A stretch of 6,960 nt of DNA from the NCBI GenBank assembly GCA_030705665.1, contig JAUZQA010000226.1, positions 1 through 6,960 of the forward strand. The letters are read 5' to 3'. Under the pieces are notes generated by a model that was not told the DNA's origin, searched no databases, and saw only the letters and a list, made by a program, of their open reading frames with translations. Positions 1-5,918 of this stretch are shown in pieces; the first letter of the stretch is position 1, and each line of letters begins with the position of its first letter. This stretch comes from Bacillota bacterium. GTDB lineage: Bacteria > Bacillota > Bacilli > Bacillales_B > DSM-18226. The position numbers and the translations under genes were made by a program.

Positions 1-1
1 G

Positions 2-313
2 AAACGAGCGATGTTGCCGCATGAAGCTATGGAGGTTGTTCAAGGTTTATGTTATACGCGATTTGATCCAACCATTATCGACGCATTTCGGAAATCGGTT
101 GCGATTTATCCGATTGGTGTAACTGTTTCCCTTAATACAGGGGAAAAAGGGGTAGTTGTTGACTATAATCACCATTTACCTCAGCGCCCTAAAATCCGCG
201 TTTTCACAGATCGAGAAGGGAACAAGCTGGATAATTACTATGAATTAGATTTATTAAAAGAATTAAGTTGTATGATTGTAAAATGTGATGCCATACTGGA
301 TGAAGGAAAATAA
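2..313 (+). CDS. HD-GYP domain phosphodiesterase, C-terminal end (5' truncated by window)
   Basis: This is the last ~104 codons of a gene that begins left of the window; the frame is open back to base 2 (Lys-Arg-Ala before MLPHEA), so the ATG at 11 is internal. The stretch MLPHEAMEVVQG, the segment FDPTIIDAFRKSVAIYPIG and the following VTVSLNTGEKGVVVDYN resemble the end of the HD domain and the small beta-rich tail of Bacillales HD-GYP proteins. Members of this family hydrolyse cyclic di-GMP through a metal centre. The metal-binding HD and GYP residues lie upstream and cannot be checked, so activity is not shown here. The end (ELDLLKELSCMIVKCDAIL) looks like a natural C-terminus. No convincing terminator is visible directly after the TAA. 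The family call rests on remembered sequence patterns. Confidence 0.8.
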   Translation, partial: KRAMLPHEAMEVVQGLCYTRFDPTIIDAFRKSVAIYPIGVTVSLNTGEKGVVVDYNHHLPQRPKIRVFTDREGNKLDNYYELDLLKELSCMIVKCDAILDEGK

Positions 314-856
314 ACGATATTGGCGTCAGGAACGATGTATGGACAAATTGTAAAATATGCCGGTTTGCAAAATTGGTGCTGTAGTCTCCCACAATCGGGC
401 GCATTCTGCAGAAAGAATTGTGCTCTTATTTATGTATAGGGTCAGAATGGTTAACAATCTCACCGGTGTTAAAAATCTGCCAAAAAGGGAATAAAAAGAG
501 AAAAAACATAAATCAGATGAATATTTCGGTTGAAAAGAATCACATTCTCAGACAAAGTTAATACTTACGGCAGAAGGTCCAGCCACAGCCTAGCTGCTTG
601 CCATTGAATTTAGCAAAGTCAATGGTGGCTGAAAATGGAGTGGTTCTCTATCCGAGATGCCGGTTCAATTTGTCCGTGACGATGGCTCTATTCAAGTAAA
701 ATATTCAATCAGACCAGTCCAAAAAAAGAGCATCAGCTTTGTTTGTTTAACGTGTCTGAAAAGGGAGATGGTCTTCGTTATGCTGCTGTGGCAGGCTGCA
801 AGTGCATTAGAATTATGGACAGGCCAAGAAATGCAAGTAGATGACATTTAAAAGAA
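314..856. other. Gene-poor stretch, probably decayed coding DNA
   Basis: No intact gene with a ribosome binding site is visible in these ~540 bases. Short open stretches occur in all three + frames and change frame or stop after a few dozen codons. One example is the reading GAVVSHNRAHSAERIVLLF near 380-430. I find no terminator, tRNA-like fold or clean inverted repeat. The likeliest reading is the eroded remains of one or more genes between the HD-GYP gene and the azoreductase. Confidence 0.35.
543..851 (+). pseudogene. Possible decayed gene remnant of unknown family
   Basis: Read in one frame, this stretch gives protein-like sequence interrupted by a TAG at 591 and a TGA at 630. The pieces are TAEGPATA, then LLAIEFSKVNGG, then MPVQFVRDDGSIQVKYSIRP, and the frame closes with a TAA at 849-851. 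The uninterrupted part, from the ATG at 657, is 64 codons and has no ribosome binding site in front of it. From about 760 another frame (SEKGDGLRYAAVAGCKC) also looks protein-like, which would fit an added frameshift. I do not recognise the family. Chance openness in A+T-rich DNA remains possible, so the confidence is low. Confidence 0.25.
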
Positions 857-874
857 ATTGTTCGAGTTAAATAT

Positions 875-903
875 TTTACTAATTGTCTTTAATTTGAGAT
901 AAT
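875..903 (+). promoter_or_regulatory. Sigma-A type promoter of the azoreductase gene
   Basis: A -35 box TTTACT (875-880) and a -10 box GATAAT (898-903) are separated by exactly 17 bases. Transcription would begin near 910, giving a leader of about 40 bases before the ATG at 949. The -10 box lies inside the MhqR-like site described separately, an arrangement suited to repression. Confidence 0.6.
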
Positions 904-920
904 ATAATTCGAGATAAAAT
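884..920 (+). promoter_or_regulatory. Tandem MhqR-like operator sites
   Basis: Two 15-base direct repeats lie end to end, 891-905 (AATTTGAGATAATAT) and 906-920 (AATTCGAGATAAAAT), differing at two positions. The B. subtilis MhqR box, as I recall it, is an imperfect palindrome with a TCGAGATAAAA right half. The second repeat carries that half site exactly, and the 21 bases 884-904 agree with the full box at about 16 positions, including TCT on the left and GAGATAA on the right. A third partial copy, TTCGAGTTAAAT, is at 861-872. The sites overlap the -10 box and probable start point. MhqR is a MarR-type repressor of quinone-detoxifying genes, including an azoreductase, in B. subtilis. Its presence in this organism is inferred. 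Confidence 0.45.
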
Positions 921-948
921 GTAGATAACATAAAGGAGAGTTTTAATA

Positions 949-1593
949 ATGAACGTATTAGTAGTGAAAGCAAATAACCGCCCAGCAACAGAAGCAGTCT
1001 CTAGTAAAATGTATGAAACTTTCATGGCAGAATTAGAAGGCAAAGAAGTAAACGTAACAACTTACGATGTTTTTGCAGAAGATACCCCTTACCTCGGTCA
1101 GGAATTATTTGATGCATTTGGTAAAGTACAAAACGGCGGCGAATTAACAGAGCTTGAATCGCGCCTTTTAGGTGCCAAACAAAAAGCAATGGACGCCATC
1201 ACAGCGGCAGACGTCATTGTATTCGCTTTTCCATTATGGAATTTAACAATCCCGGCTAAATTACAAACATTCATAGATTATGTATACGCTGCAGGATTCG
1301 CCTTTAAATATGATGCGGAAGGGAACATGATTCAATTAATGACAGACAAAAAAACAATTTTCTTAAGCGCCCGTGGCGGTGTTTACTCAGCACCGGAAGC
1401 AGCTCCAATGGAAATGGCCGTTAACTATATGCGCAACGTATTTGGTGGCGTATTCGGTATGCAAATCATAGACGAAGTCATTATCGAAGGTCACGCTGCA
1501 ACCCCTGATAAAGCACAAGAAATCATTGCTGCAGGTATGGAAAACGTCAAAGTTGCTGCCCAACGTTTAGTAGAATTAGCTGTTAAAGCTTAA
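949..1593 (+). CDS. azoR: FMN-dependent NADH-azoreductase / NADH:quinone oxidoreductase
   Basis: A 214-residue cytoplasmic flavoenzyme of the flavodoxin-like AzoR (AcpD) family, close to the ~200-211 residues usual for it. These enzymes use NADH to reduce azo bonds and, more relevant in the cell, quinones by two electrons, which protects thiols from quinone and aldehyde stress. The N-terminal beta strand and loop MNVLVVKANNRPATEAVSSK matches the FMN phosphate-binding region. The motif FAFPLWN (residues 92-98) and the ARGGVYS loop (141-147) fit the isoalloxazine-binding segments of the family. The ATG at 949 is favoured by AAAGGAGAG (932-940) eight bases upstream. The gene stands alone, with its own promoter, tandem MhqR-like sites and a strong terminator, so it looks like an inducible single-gene unit. 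The family is secure; the exact physiological substrate is not. Confidence 0.93.
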   Translation: MNVLVVKANNRPATEAVSSKMYETFMAELEGKEVNVTTYDVFAEDTPYLGQELFDAFGKVQNGGELTELESRLLGAKQKAMDAITAADVIVFAFPLWNLTIPAKLQTFIDYVYAAGFAFKYDAEGNMIQLMTDKKTIFLSARGGVYSAPEAAPMEMAVNYMRNVFGGVFGMQIIDEVIIEGHAATPDKAQEIIAAGMENVKVAAQRLVELAVKA

Positions 1594-1610
1594 TGTGTTC
1601 TTCATCATTT

Positions 1611-1648
1611 AAACAAGGACCATTGTCAATGAACAACAGTCCCTGTTT
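1611..1648 (+). other. Long imperfect hairpin just before the azoR terminator
   Basis: AAACAAGGAC (1611-1620) pairs with GTCCCTGTTT (1639-1648) with one G-U pair. Inside the loop CATT and AATG (1621-1624, 1628-1631) can extend the stem. It starts 17 bases after the azoR stop and ends two bases before the terminator stem. It may protect the 3' end of the message or be an older terminator that lost its U run. Confidence 0.4.
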
Positions 1649-1650
1649 AG

Positions 1651-1690
1651 ACTGCCAACCAAAACATTGGGTTTGGTTGGCAGTTTTTTT
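1651..1690 (+). terminator. Intrinsic terminator of azoR
   Basis: A perfect 13-bp stem pairs ACTGCCAACCAAA (1651-1663) with TTTGGTTGGCAGT (1672-1684) around an 8-base loop. It is followed by an unbroken run of seven T (1684-1690). It lies 57 bases after the azoR stop codon. Confidence 0.9.
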
Positions 1691-1933
1691 GTATAATGGA
1701 TGCCGCTAACATTTCGAAAATTTTGTACTCTAAGTAAATCCAACAGTTTTTTACTGCAGATCTTTTCTCAACATTAAATTAAGGATGTTGATTCACCTAT
1801 AATTGTATTTTCAATAATTTATTTCTTATTCAACAATTGGACGCATTTCCAGAATTGGATTAGCGTTTTTTTACATGAAGGGCCATTTAGTGTAAAAATG
1901 AAATAAGATACTATTTGGATTAAGGTGATATAA
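1691..1933 (+). other. A+T-rich spacer before the DUF523 gene
   Basis: No reading frame or RNA gene could be supported in these ~240 bases. Apart from the candidate promoter and inverted repeat at 1868-1898, I see only a weak 7-bp hairpin (1768-1791) without a U run. Confidence 0.5.
1868..1898 (+). promoter_or_regulatory. Candidate promoter inside an inverted repeat
   Basis: TTTTTACA (1868-1875) and TGTAAAAA (1891-1898) form a perfect 8-bp inverted repeat with a 15-base spacer. TTTACA (1870-1875) could be a -35 box and TAAAAA (1893-1898) a weak -10 at 17-base spacing, ahead of the DUF523 gene start at 1934. A regulator binding the repeat would cover both boxes. The -10 is poor and the arms are A+T-rich, so chance is not excluded. 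Confidence 0.3.
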
Positions 1934-2227
1934 ATGATATTAGTGAGCTCATGTTTAGCAGGGTTAGAGGTGAGATACAATGGTACGCACTGTTTCGATA
2001 AAAAAATACGCCAACTTATTGAAGAAAACCAAGCAATAACTGTATGTCCAGAATTGCTCGGTGGCTTTTCAATCCCAAGAGAACCAGCTGAGATAGGTGG
2101 TGGAAATGGGATAGATGTACTTGATGGTAAAGCTAAAGTGGTTGAGAAATCGGGAAGAGACGTAACAGAACTGTTTATAAAAGGGACTTATGTTACTTTA
2201 AAAAAGCTCAAGAGGTTAACGGTATGA
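1934..2227 (+). pseudogene. DUF523-family gene, truncated by a probable frameshift
   Basis: The first ~88 residues match the N-terminal part of the DUF523 family: the start ILVSSCLAGLEVRYNG, the CPELLGGFSIPREPAEI motif (about residues 38-54), and DVLDGKAKVVEKSGRDVTE. Family members are usually about 140-160 residues, and this frame ends at 97. After GTYVTLK the frame gives KLKRLTV and stops. Shifting by one base gives LKKAQEVNG, the expected family continuation, so one A seems to have been lost from the six-A run at 2200-2205. Even in the shifted frame a stop follows soon, and the conserved C-terminal segment with the SPSCG motif is absent. The start is well supported by AAGGTGAT seven bases before the ATG. 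DUF523 has no settled function, though conserved cysteines suggest metal or thiol chemistry. A sequencing error could explain the frameshift but not the missing C-terminus. Confidence 0.75.
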
Positions 2228-2278
2228 GGGAGTACATGGCGTAAATACAGATATTGGATATTCTCTAAACAAATAATG

Positions 2279-2303
2279 ACCGGGCAGAATTTTGCCCGGT
2301 TTT
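2279..2303. terminator. Hairpin terminator between convergent units
   Basis: ACCGGGCA (2279-2286) pairs with TGCCCGGT (2293-2300), an 8-bp GC-rich stem with a 6-base loop. Rightward transcripts meet TTTTCTT right after it, a fair U run ending the DUF523 unit. Leftward, it lies 20 bases past the end of the OsmC gene but is followed only by CATTATTTGTTT. It probably serves both sides, better for the + strand. Confidence 0.75.
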
Positions 2304-2320
2304 CTTAATTCCCCATTTAT

Positions 2321-2740
2321 CTATCTTGTTTGTTTTTCTCCATTCAATATCAGATGGAAAGTAATATCTGCCTTTAATGAATCGGATACAGCACAATATT
2401 TTTCCTTTCCAAGATCAATGGCTCTCCAGATTCGTTTGCTGTCAATGTCGCCATCTACGATAAACGTAACGGTTATGGAGGTAAAACCTTGCGGCGCTTC
2501 CTCTTTTTTTGTTCCGTCTGTGATAATTTCCAAACTTCGGACGGAGTCCAGATAATGTCGTAAAATCATGGTAACATCAATGCCGATGCATCCTGCAACA
2601 GCGCCTAAAAGCATTTCGGTCGGTGTCACACCCCGTCCTTCGCCGAAATATGCTTTGGTTGCATCCATATTGATCTCATACCCGGAATCCCCGACAGCTG
2701 TGAAGGCTCGCTCGCCATTCCATTTTGTTCGTACGATCAT
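2321..2740 (-). CDS. OsmC family protein (organic hydroperoxide reductase-like)
   Basis: A 139-residue cytoplasmic protein of the OsmC/Ohr fold. The family pattern is clear: the N-terminal strand [20 protein letters not shown], then [20 protein letters not shown] with the first cysteine at residue 51, then [10 protein letters not shown] with the second at 116. In OsmC and Ohr this cysteine pair reduces organic hydroperoxides. The sequence looks more like the general OsmC/YhfA-type group than true Ohr, so peroxidase activity on a specific substrate is inferred. The start is supported by AAAGGAGAT just upstream of the ATG. It is the last gene of the operon, 24 bases after the ABC ATPase gene and in the same direction. 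That position suggests thiol protection, or processing linked to the imported compound. Both key cysteines are present. Confidence 0.88.
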   Translation of the reverse strand: MIVRTKWNGERAFTAVGDSGYEINMDATKAYFGEGRGVTPTEMLLGAVAGCIGIDVTMILRHYLDSVRSLEIITDGTKKEEAPQGFTSITVTFIVDGDIDSKRIWRAIDLGKEKYCAVSDSLKADITFHLILNGEKQTR

Positions 2741-2764
2741 GTTGATCTCCTTTGCTATGATGAT

Positions 2765-3499
2765 TTATAGTTTTAGAAATTTTTTGGCCCGCTCGGATTT
2801 TGGCTGGGTAAAAAATTCTGCCGGCACTCCTTCTTCAACAACGACTCCATCATCCATAAACACAATTCGGTCAGCCACTTCTCTTGCAAACTGCATTTCA
2901 TGTGTTACGATGACCATGGTCATCCCGTCATTGGCAAGCTCCCTTATGACATATAGAACTTCATCCACTAATTCGGGGTCAAGAGCTGAAGTAGGCTCAT
3001 CAAAAAGAATAATATTTGGCTCAAGGGCTAATGTACGGGCAATGGCCACCCGTTGCTGCTGCCCGCCGGATAATCTGGAAGGGTACTCAAACCGTTTTTC
3101 AAACAACCCCACTCTTGATAATAAAACTTCCCCTTTTTGAATGGCCGTTTCCTTGTTCCATTTTTTAACAATTAATAATGCTTCAATGACGTTTTGCAGG
3201 ACCGTTTTATGTGGATATAAATTAAATTGTTGAAATACCATTCCGGTGTGAAGTCGGATTTCCCGGTAATTCCTTGTTCGTTCCCGTTTATTTTGTTTTG
3301 TATCGACTGAAATGCCATTCACTTCAAAGCTTCCGCCCGTCAATTCTTCCAGGCCATTTAAGCAGCGGAGCAGGGTGCTTTTTCCAGAACCGCTGGGGCC
3401 AAGAATCGCCACTACTTCGCCTTCATTCACTTTTAAGTCAATGCCTTTTAAAACTTCCAGGTTCTGAAATCTTTTTGATAACTTGTTCGTTCTGATCAT
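2765..3499 (-). CDS. Polar amino acid ABC transporter, ATP-binding protein
   Basis: A 244-residue ATPase of the polar amino acid uptake family (GlnQ/HisP/TcyC type), full length and with every motif intact. Numbered from the ATG: Walker [10 protein letters not shown] (34-42), Q-loop around Gln90-Gln91, signature LSGGQQQR (143-150), Walker B IILFDEP (163-169), D-loop SALD (171-174) and switch histidine 200. A dimer would drive the permease encoded just upstream. I chose the ATG at 3499, which gives the usual [11 protein letters not shown] opening. A TTG two codons earlier (3503-3505) is also possible, because the Shine-Dalgarno signal here is weak (GGTG). The gap to the permease stop is only 14 bases, so translational coupling is likely. 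Confidence 0.95.
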   Translation of the reverse strand: MIRTNKLSKRFQNLEVLKGIDLKVNEGEVVAILGPSGSGKSTLLRCLNGLEELTGGSFEVNGISVDTKQNKRERTRNYREIRLHTGMVFQQFNLYPHKTVLQNVIEALLIVKKWNKETAIQKGEVLLSRVGLFEKRFEYPSRLSGGQQQRVAIARTLALEPNIILFDEPTSALDPELVDEVLYVIRELANDGMTMVIVTHEMQFAREVADRIVFMDDGVVVEEGVPAEFFTQPKSERAKKFLKL

Positions 3500-3513
3500 G
3501 ACCAAACACCAAC

Positions 3514-4158
3514 TTACACATAAATAGATAAACGTTTTTCAACCTTTTCCAGAATAAAAGAAAACAACGTGCTCAAAACCCAGTACATTGCCGCAATAGA
3601 AAGATAAAATGGCATATAGATATAATATTGGGCAATCAATAACTGTGCAGAGCGTAAAAGTTCAGTCACTGTAATGACGGACACCAGCGATGTTTCTTTT
3701 AACATACCAATAAACGTGTTTCCCATTGGCGGAATTGCAATCCGGATTGCCTGCGGGAGAATGATTCTTCTCATTGTCTGGAAGGGTGTCATTCCAGAGG
3801 CATAGGCAGCTTCTGTTTGTCCTTTCGGGATGGATTGCAATGCTCCGCGAAGTGCTTCGGAAATATAGGCACCAATGTTGATGCTTAAGGCAATATAGGC
3901 CGCTGCAAATGGATTCAACTGGATATTGTAATCAGCCAATCCATAATAGACAATAATAATTTGGACGAGCGTGGGCGTTCCTCTAATAATTGACACATAG
4001 AAGCGGGCGAACCCACTGATCACCCGGTTTCCTTTCAATCTTGCAATGGCGACAATAATACCAATCATTGTACCGAAAAACATCGACACCAGCGTGATAA
4101 GGAGCGTATAGTACGCTCCTGTTAATAAAAATGAGAAATTTTCCAAAACAGCGTTCAT
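3514..4158 (-). CDS. Polar amino acid ABC transporter, permease
   Basis: A 214-residue membrane protein of the HisM/GlnP-type permease family, which usually works as a homodimer or paired subunit. Hydrophobic segments are visible at about residues 15-40, 50-72, 85-100, 140-165 and 183-203. The family signature [18 protein letters not shown] lies at 56-73. The cytoplasmic EAA loop that contacts the ATPase is at about 116-136 ([21 protein letters not shown] without its last residue, with Glu116, Gly122 and Pro135 as key positions). Only one permease gene is present. The ATG has an unusually distant ribosome site: AAAGGA ends 13 bases upstream. It sits 33 bases after the binding-protein gene and 14 before the ATPase start, consistent with one operon. 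Confidence 0.95.
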   Translation of the reverse strand: MNAVLENFSFLLTGAYYTLLITLVSMFFGTMIGIIVAIARLKGNRVISGFARFYVSIIRGTPTLVQIIIVYYGLADYNIQLNPFAAAYIALSINIGAYISEALRGALQSIPKGQTEAAYASGMTPFQTMRRIILPQAIRIAIPPMGNTFIGMLKETSLVSVITVTELLRSAQLLIAQYYIYMPFYLSIAAMYWVLSTLFSFILEKVEKRLSIYV

Positions 4159-4191
4159 GCTAATCGTTAAATCCTTTCTCTGTGGGGTCGG

Positions 4192-5034
4192 TTAATCTTG
4201 TGGCTGTTCACCGAACCATTTAACAAAGATTTTATTGTAAGTTCCGTCTTTTTTCATCTCACTTAAGATCGAATTTATTTTTTTAACAAACTCTGGATTT
4301 CCTTTACGGACTGCAATCCCGGCTTTGTCTGATTTAATTGGATCTCCGACAGCTTTAATTTTAAAGCCGTTATTTTCTACAAGTGGTTTTAGAGCATACA
4401 TATTATTAATCGTAGCGTCAATTCTGCCTGCGTCTAAGTCTTTAAGTGAAGTGATGACATCATCGTAAGTTTTGATGTTAAAGTTGCCCACTTTGGGAAG
4501 TAATTCGGTACGGAGATAGGTTTCGTCATTTGTACCTAAACCAACCCCGATGTTTTTCCCTTTGAAGTCATTTACAGATTTGATGGTATTATTATCTTGG
4601 CGGACAATAACCTTTACGTTATTTGTAATGTACGGGTCGGAGAAGTCCATTTGTTTTTTTCGTTCGTCCGTGATCGTCATTTGACTAATGACAGTGTCAA
4701 ACTTTTTCGTTTGCAGACCGGCAATCATTCCGGAAAACTCCTGCGCAACGAACTCTGTTTTTACGCCTAATCGTTTGGCAAGTTCTTTGGCAATGTCGAC
4801 ATCGAATCCGTCCATTTGCTTATCTTTGTTCAAGAAGTTATAGGGTTGGTATGTACCCATTACTCCAACCTTAAGAACGCCTCGGTCTTTCACTTGCTGT
4901 AATAAGTCGGTTTTGCCCCCATTATCTTTCGTAGCAGCAGTAATGTTTTTGCTGCCTGTGCCACATGCAGCTAGCAAGAGGGAAAATACGAGCAGAATCG
5001 TAAATAGGAACAATGATTGTTTTTTTCTTTTCAT
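4192..5034 (-). CDS. Amino acid ABC transporter, lipoprotein substrate-binding protein
   Basis: A 280-residue extracellular solute-binding protein of family 3. The N-terminus is a lipoprotein signal: MKRKK, a hydrophobic stretch (7-21), and the lipobox LAAC with the lipidated cysteine at 24, so it is anchored outside the membrane. The mature part has the two-lobe pattern: VLKVGVMGTYQPYNFLN, GFDVDIAKELAKRLG, then TITDERKKQMDFSDPY with Arg125, which in this family holds the substrate carboxylate. The second lobe includes GRIDATINNMYAL (203-215), where the usual amine-binding aspartate appears to be Asn211. Ribosome site AAAAAGGAG supports the start. It is the second gene of the operon, 71 bases after the TetR gene. 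The overall look is near the cystine and YxeM-like binding proteins of Bacillus, but the substrate cannot be fixed by reading. Confidence 0.93.
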   Translation of the reverse strand: MKRKKQSLFLFTILLVFSLLLAACGTGSKNITAATKDNGGKTDLLQQVKDRGVLKVGVMGTYQPYNFLNKDKQMDGFDVDIAKELAKRLGVKTEFVAQEFSGMIAGLQTKKFDTVISQMTITDERKKQMDFSDPYITNNVKVIVRQDNNTIKSVNDFKGKNIGVGLGTNDETYLRTELLPKVGNFNIKTYDDVITSLKDLDAGRIDATINNMYALKPLVENNGFKIKAVGDPIKSDKAGIAVRKGNPEFVKKINSILSEMKKDGTYNKIFVKWFGEQPQD

Positions 5035-5060
5035 GTTTTTGTTCTCCTTTTTAACATAGC

Positions 5061-5076
5061 TATTTATTTATTTATT
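5061..5076 (-). repeat. Four-unit TATT microrepeat between tetR-type and binding-protein genes
   Basis: Four tandem TATT units (AATA on the transcribed side) lie in the 71-base gap before the binding-protein gene, just upstream of its ribosome site. Such an A+T-rich, unstructured stretch could favour translation of the highly needed binding protein. A length change here would be a simple way to vary expression, but that is speculation. Confidence 0.35.
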
Positions 5077-5105
5077 TTTTAAATCCTGATCGACTATCAT
5101 CACGC

Positions 5106-5732
5106 TTAAATACCGAGCAGACCAAAAAACTCAAAATTTACGAGTTCATGGGCAAGTTCACCGGCCGACTTTCCTGTCATCGTTGAATGTTCCGGGCTGA
5201 ATAACCATCTTTCAAGTGTTCCTTTGATTAAACTGACTAAAAACGCTGATTCTATAGAAGCATCTTTTTCTGGCAATATCTCCAGATCCATTGCCCGTTC
5301 AATATTATTTCGAAATGCTTTTTCTATTTTTAACCAAGTTTCATTGATGACGGCATGAACAGAAGCTTCCGTTTCGACACCTTTAAGTAAAAGTCTGATT
5401 AAATCATGATTTTCTTCTGCAAACGTAAATAAATCTTCAAACAATTTTTCTGAAGATTTTACCGCATCTTGAACAGTTCCGGCCATTTTGCGATAGCCTT
5501 GCGCAACAACCTCTAAAAGGTGGCTCTGGCCATTTTGAATAATTTCTAAGGCAATGACCTCTTTGCTTTTAAAGTACCAATAAAAGGTACCCTGAGCTAC
5601 TCCTGCTTCACGGACAATATCGGAAATTTTGGTTTTATGATAACCATGTTTAGCAAACAACTGAAGCGAAATGGTTAAAATCTGTTCTCTTCGATCCATC
5701 GTTTTATTAGCCGTCGATTTACTCCCCTCCAT
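5106..5732 (-). CDS. TetR/AcrR family transcriptional regulator
   Basis: A 208-residue repressor-type protein. The N-terminal DNA-binding domain is typical: REQILTISLQLFAKHGYHKT, then the helix-turn-helix TKISDIVREAGVAQGTFYWY, ending in FKSKEVI near residue 60. The rest is a helical ligand-binding and dimer domain with no visible similarity that identifies a ligand. It is the first gene of the minus-strand operon, and a perfect 16-bp palindrome lies four bases upstream of its ATG, so it probably represses itself and the importer behind it. The start is odd: the ATG at 5732 has only GAGA before it, whereas the strong Shine-Dalgarno-like GGAGGGGAG (5722-5730 on the minus strand) begins inside the start codon. 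The next in-frame ATG (5699, MDRREQ) is 22 bases beyond that motif. Family certain, start less so. Confidence 0.92.
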   Translation of the reverse strand: MEGSKSTANKTMDRREQILTISLQLFAKHGYHKTKISDIVREAGVAQGTFYWYFKSKEVIALEIIQNGQSHLLEVVAQGYRKMAGTVQDAVKSSEKLFEDLFTFAEENHDLIRLLLKGVETEASVHAVINETWLKIEKAFRNNIERAMDLEILPEKDASIESAFLVSLIKGTLERWLFSPEHSTMTGKSAGELAHELVNFEFFGLLGI

Positions 5733-5736
5733 TCTC

Positions 5737-5752
5737 GACTGATTAATCAGTC
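5737..5752. promoter_or_regulatory. TetR-type operator, perfect 16-bp palindrome
   Basis: GACTGATTAATCAGTC reads the same on both strands. It begins six bases after the -10 box of the minus-strand promoter, would cover the transcription start, and ends four bases before the ATG of the TetR-family gene. Its size, symmetry and place are those of an operator bound by the adjacent regulator. That this regulator binds it is inferred from position. Confidence 0.8.
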
Positions 5753-5758
5753 AAGTAC

Positions 5759-5787
5759 ATCCTAATAAACTTGAGTCTTAAAGTCAA
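5759..5787 (-). promoter_or_regulatory. Sigma-A promoter of the TetR-ABC-OsmC operon
   Basis: On the minus strand, TTGACT (5782-5787) and TAGGAT (5759-5764) stand exactly 17 bases apart. Transcription would start near 5752, inside the palindrome, leaving a leader of only about 20 bases before the ATG. No other strong promoter is seen within the operon, so this one probably serves all five genes. Confidence 0.7.
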
Positions 5788-5918
5788 TAAATTTGATAGT
5801 TTTAATAGGAATTAAGTGTAGTAGCTGCCACGCCCTTCAAACTGGCGTCGGACACATCAAAAAGAACCACGAGCCAGCAGCAAGGCTATCCTACTGCAAA
5901 AAGACAAGATATAGTGCT

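Noticed and set aside
204..404. Open minus-strand frame of 66 codons
   Set aside because: It overlaps the well-supported HD-GYP end, has no start signal and is hydrophobic only by base composition.
1768..1791. Hairpin TCAACAT/ATGTTGA as a terminator
   Set aside because: The stem is seven bases, A+T-rich and lacks a following T run.
2292..3495. Open + strand frames at 2292-2555, 2568-3140 and 3274-3495
   Set aside because: They lie antisense to the OsmC and ATPase genes, have no ribosome sites and give no protein-like pattern, whereas the minus strand carries full family motifs.
5085..5105. Second TetR operator between the regulator and binding-protein genes (TGAT and ATCA arms)
   Set aside because: The arms are only four bases and do not match the perfect palindrome at 5737-5752 beyond a few positions.
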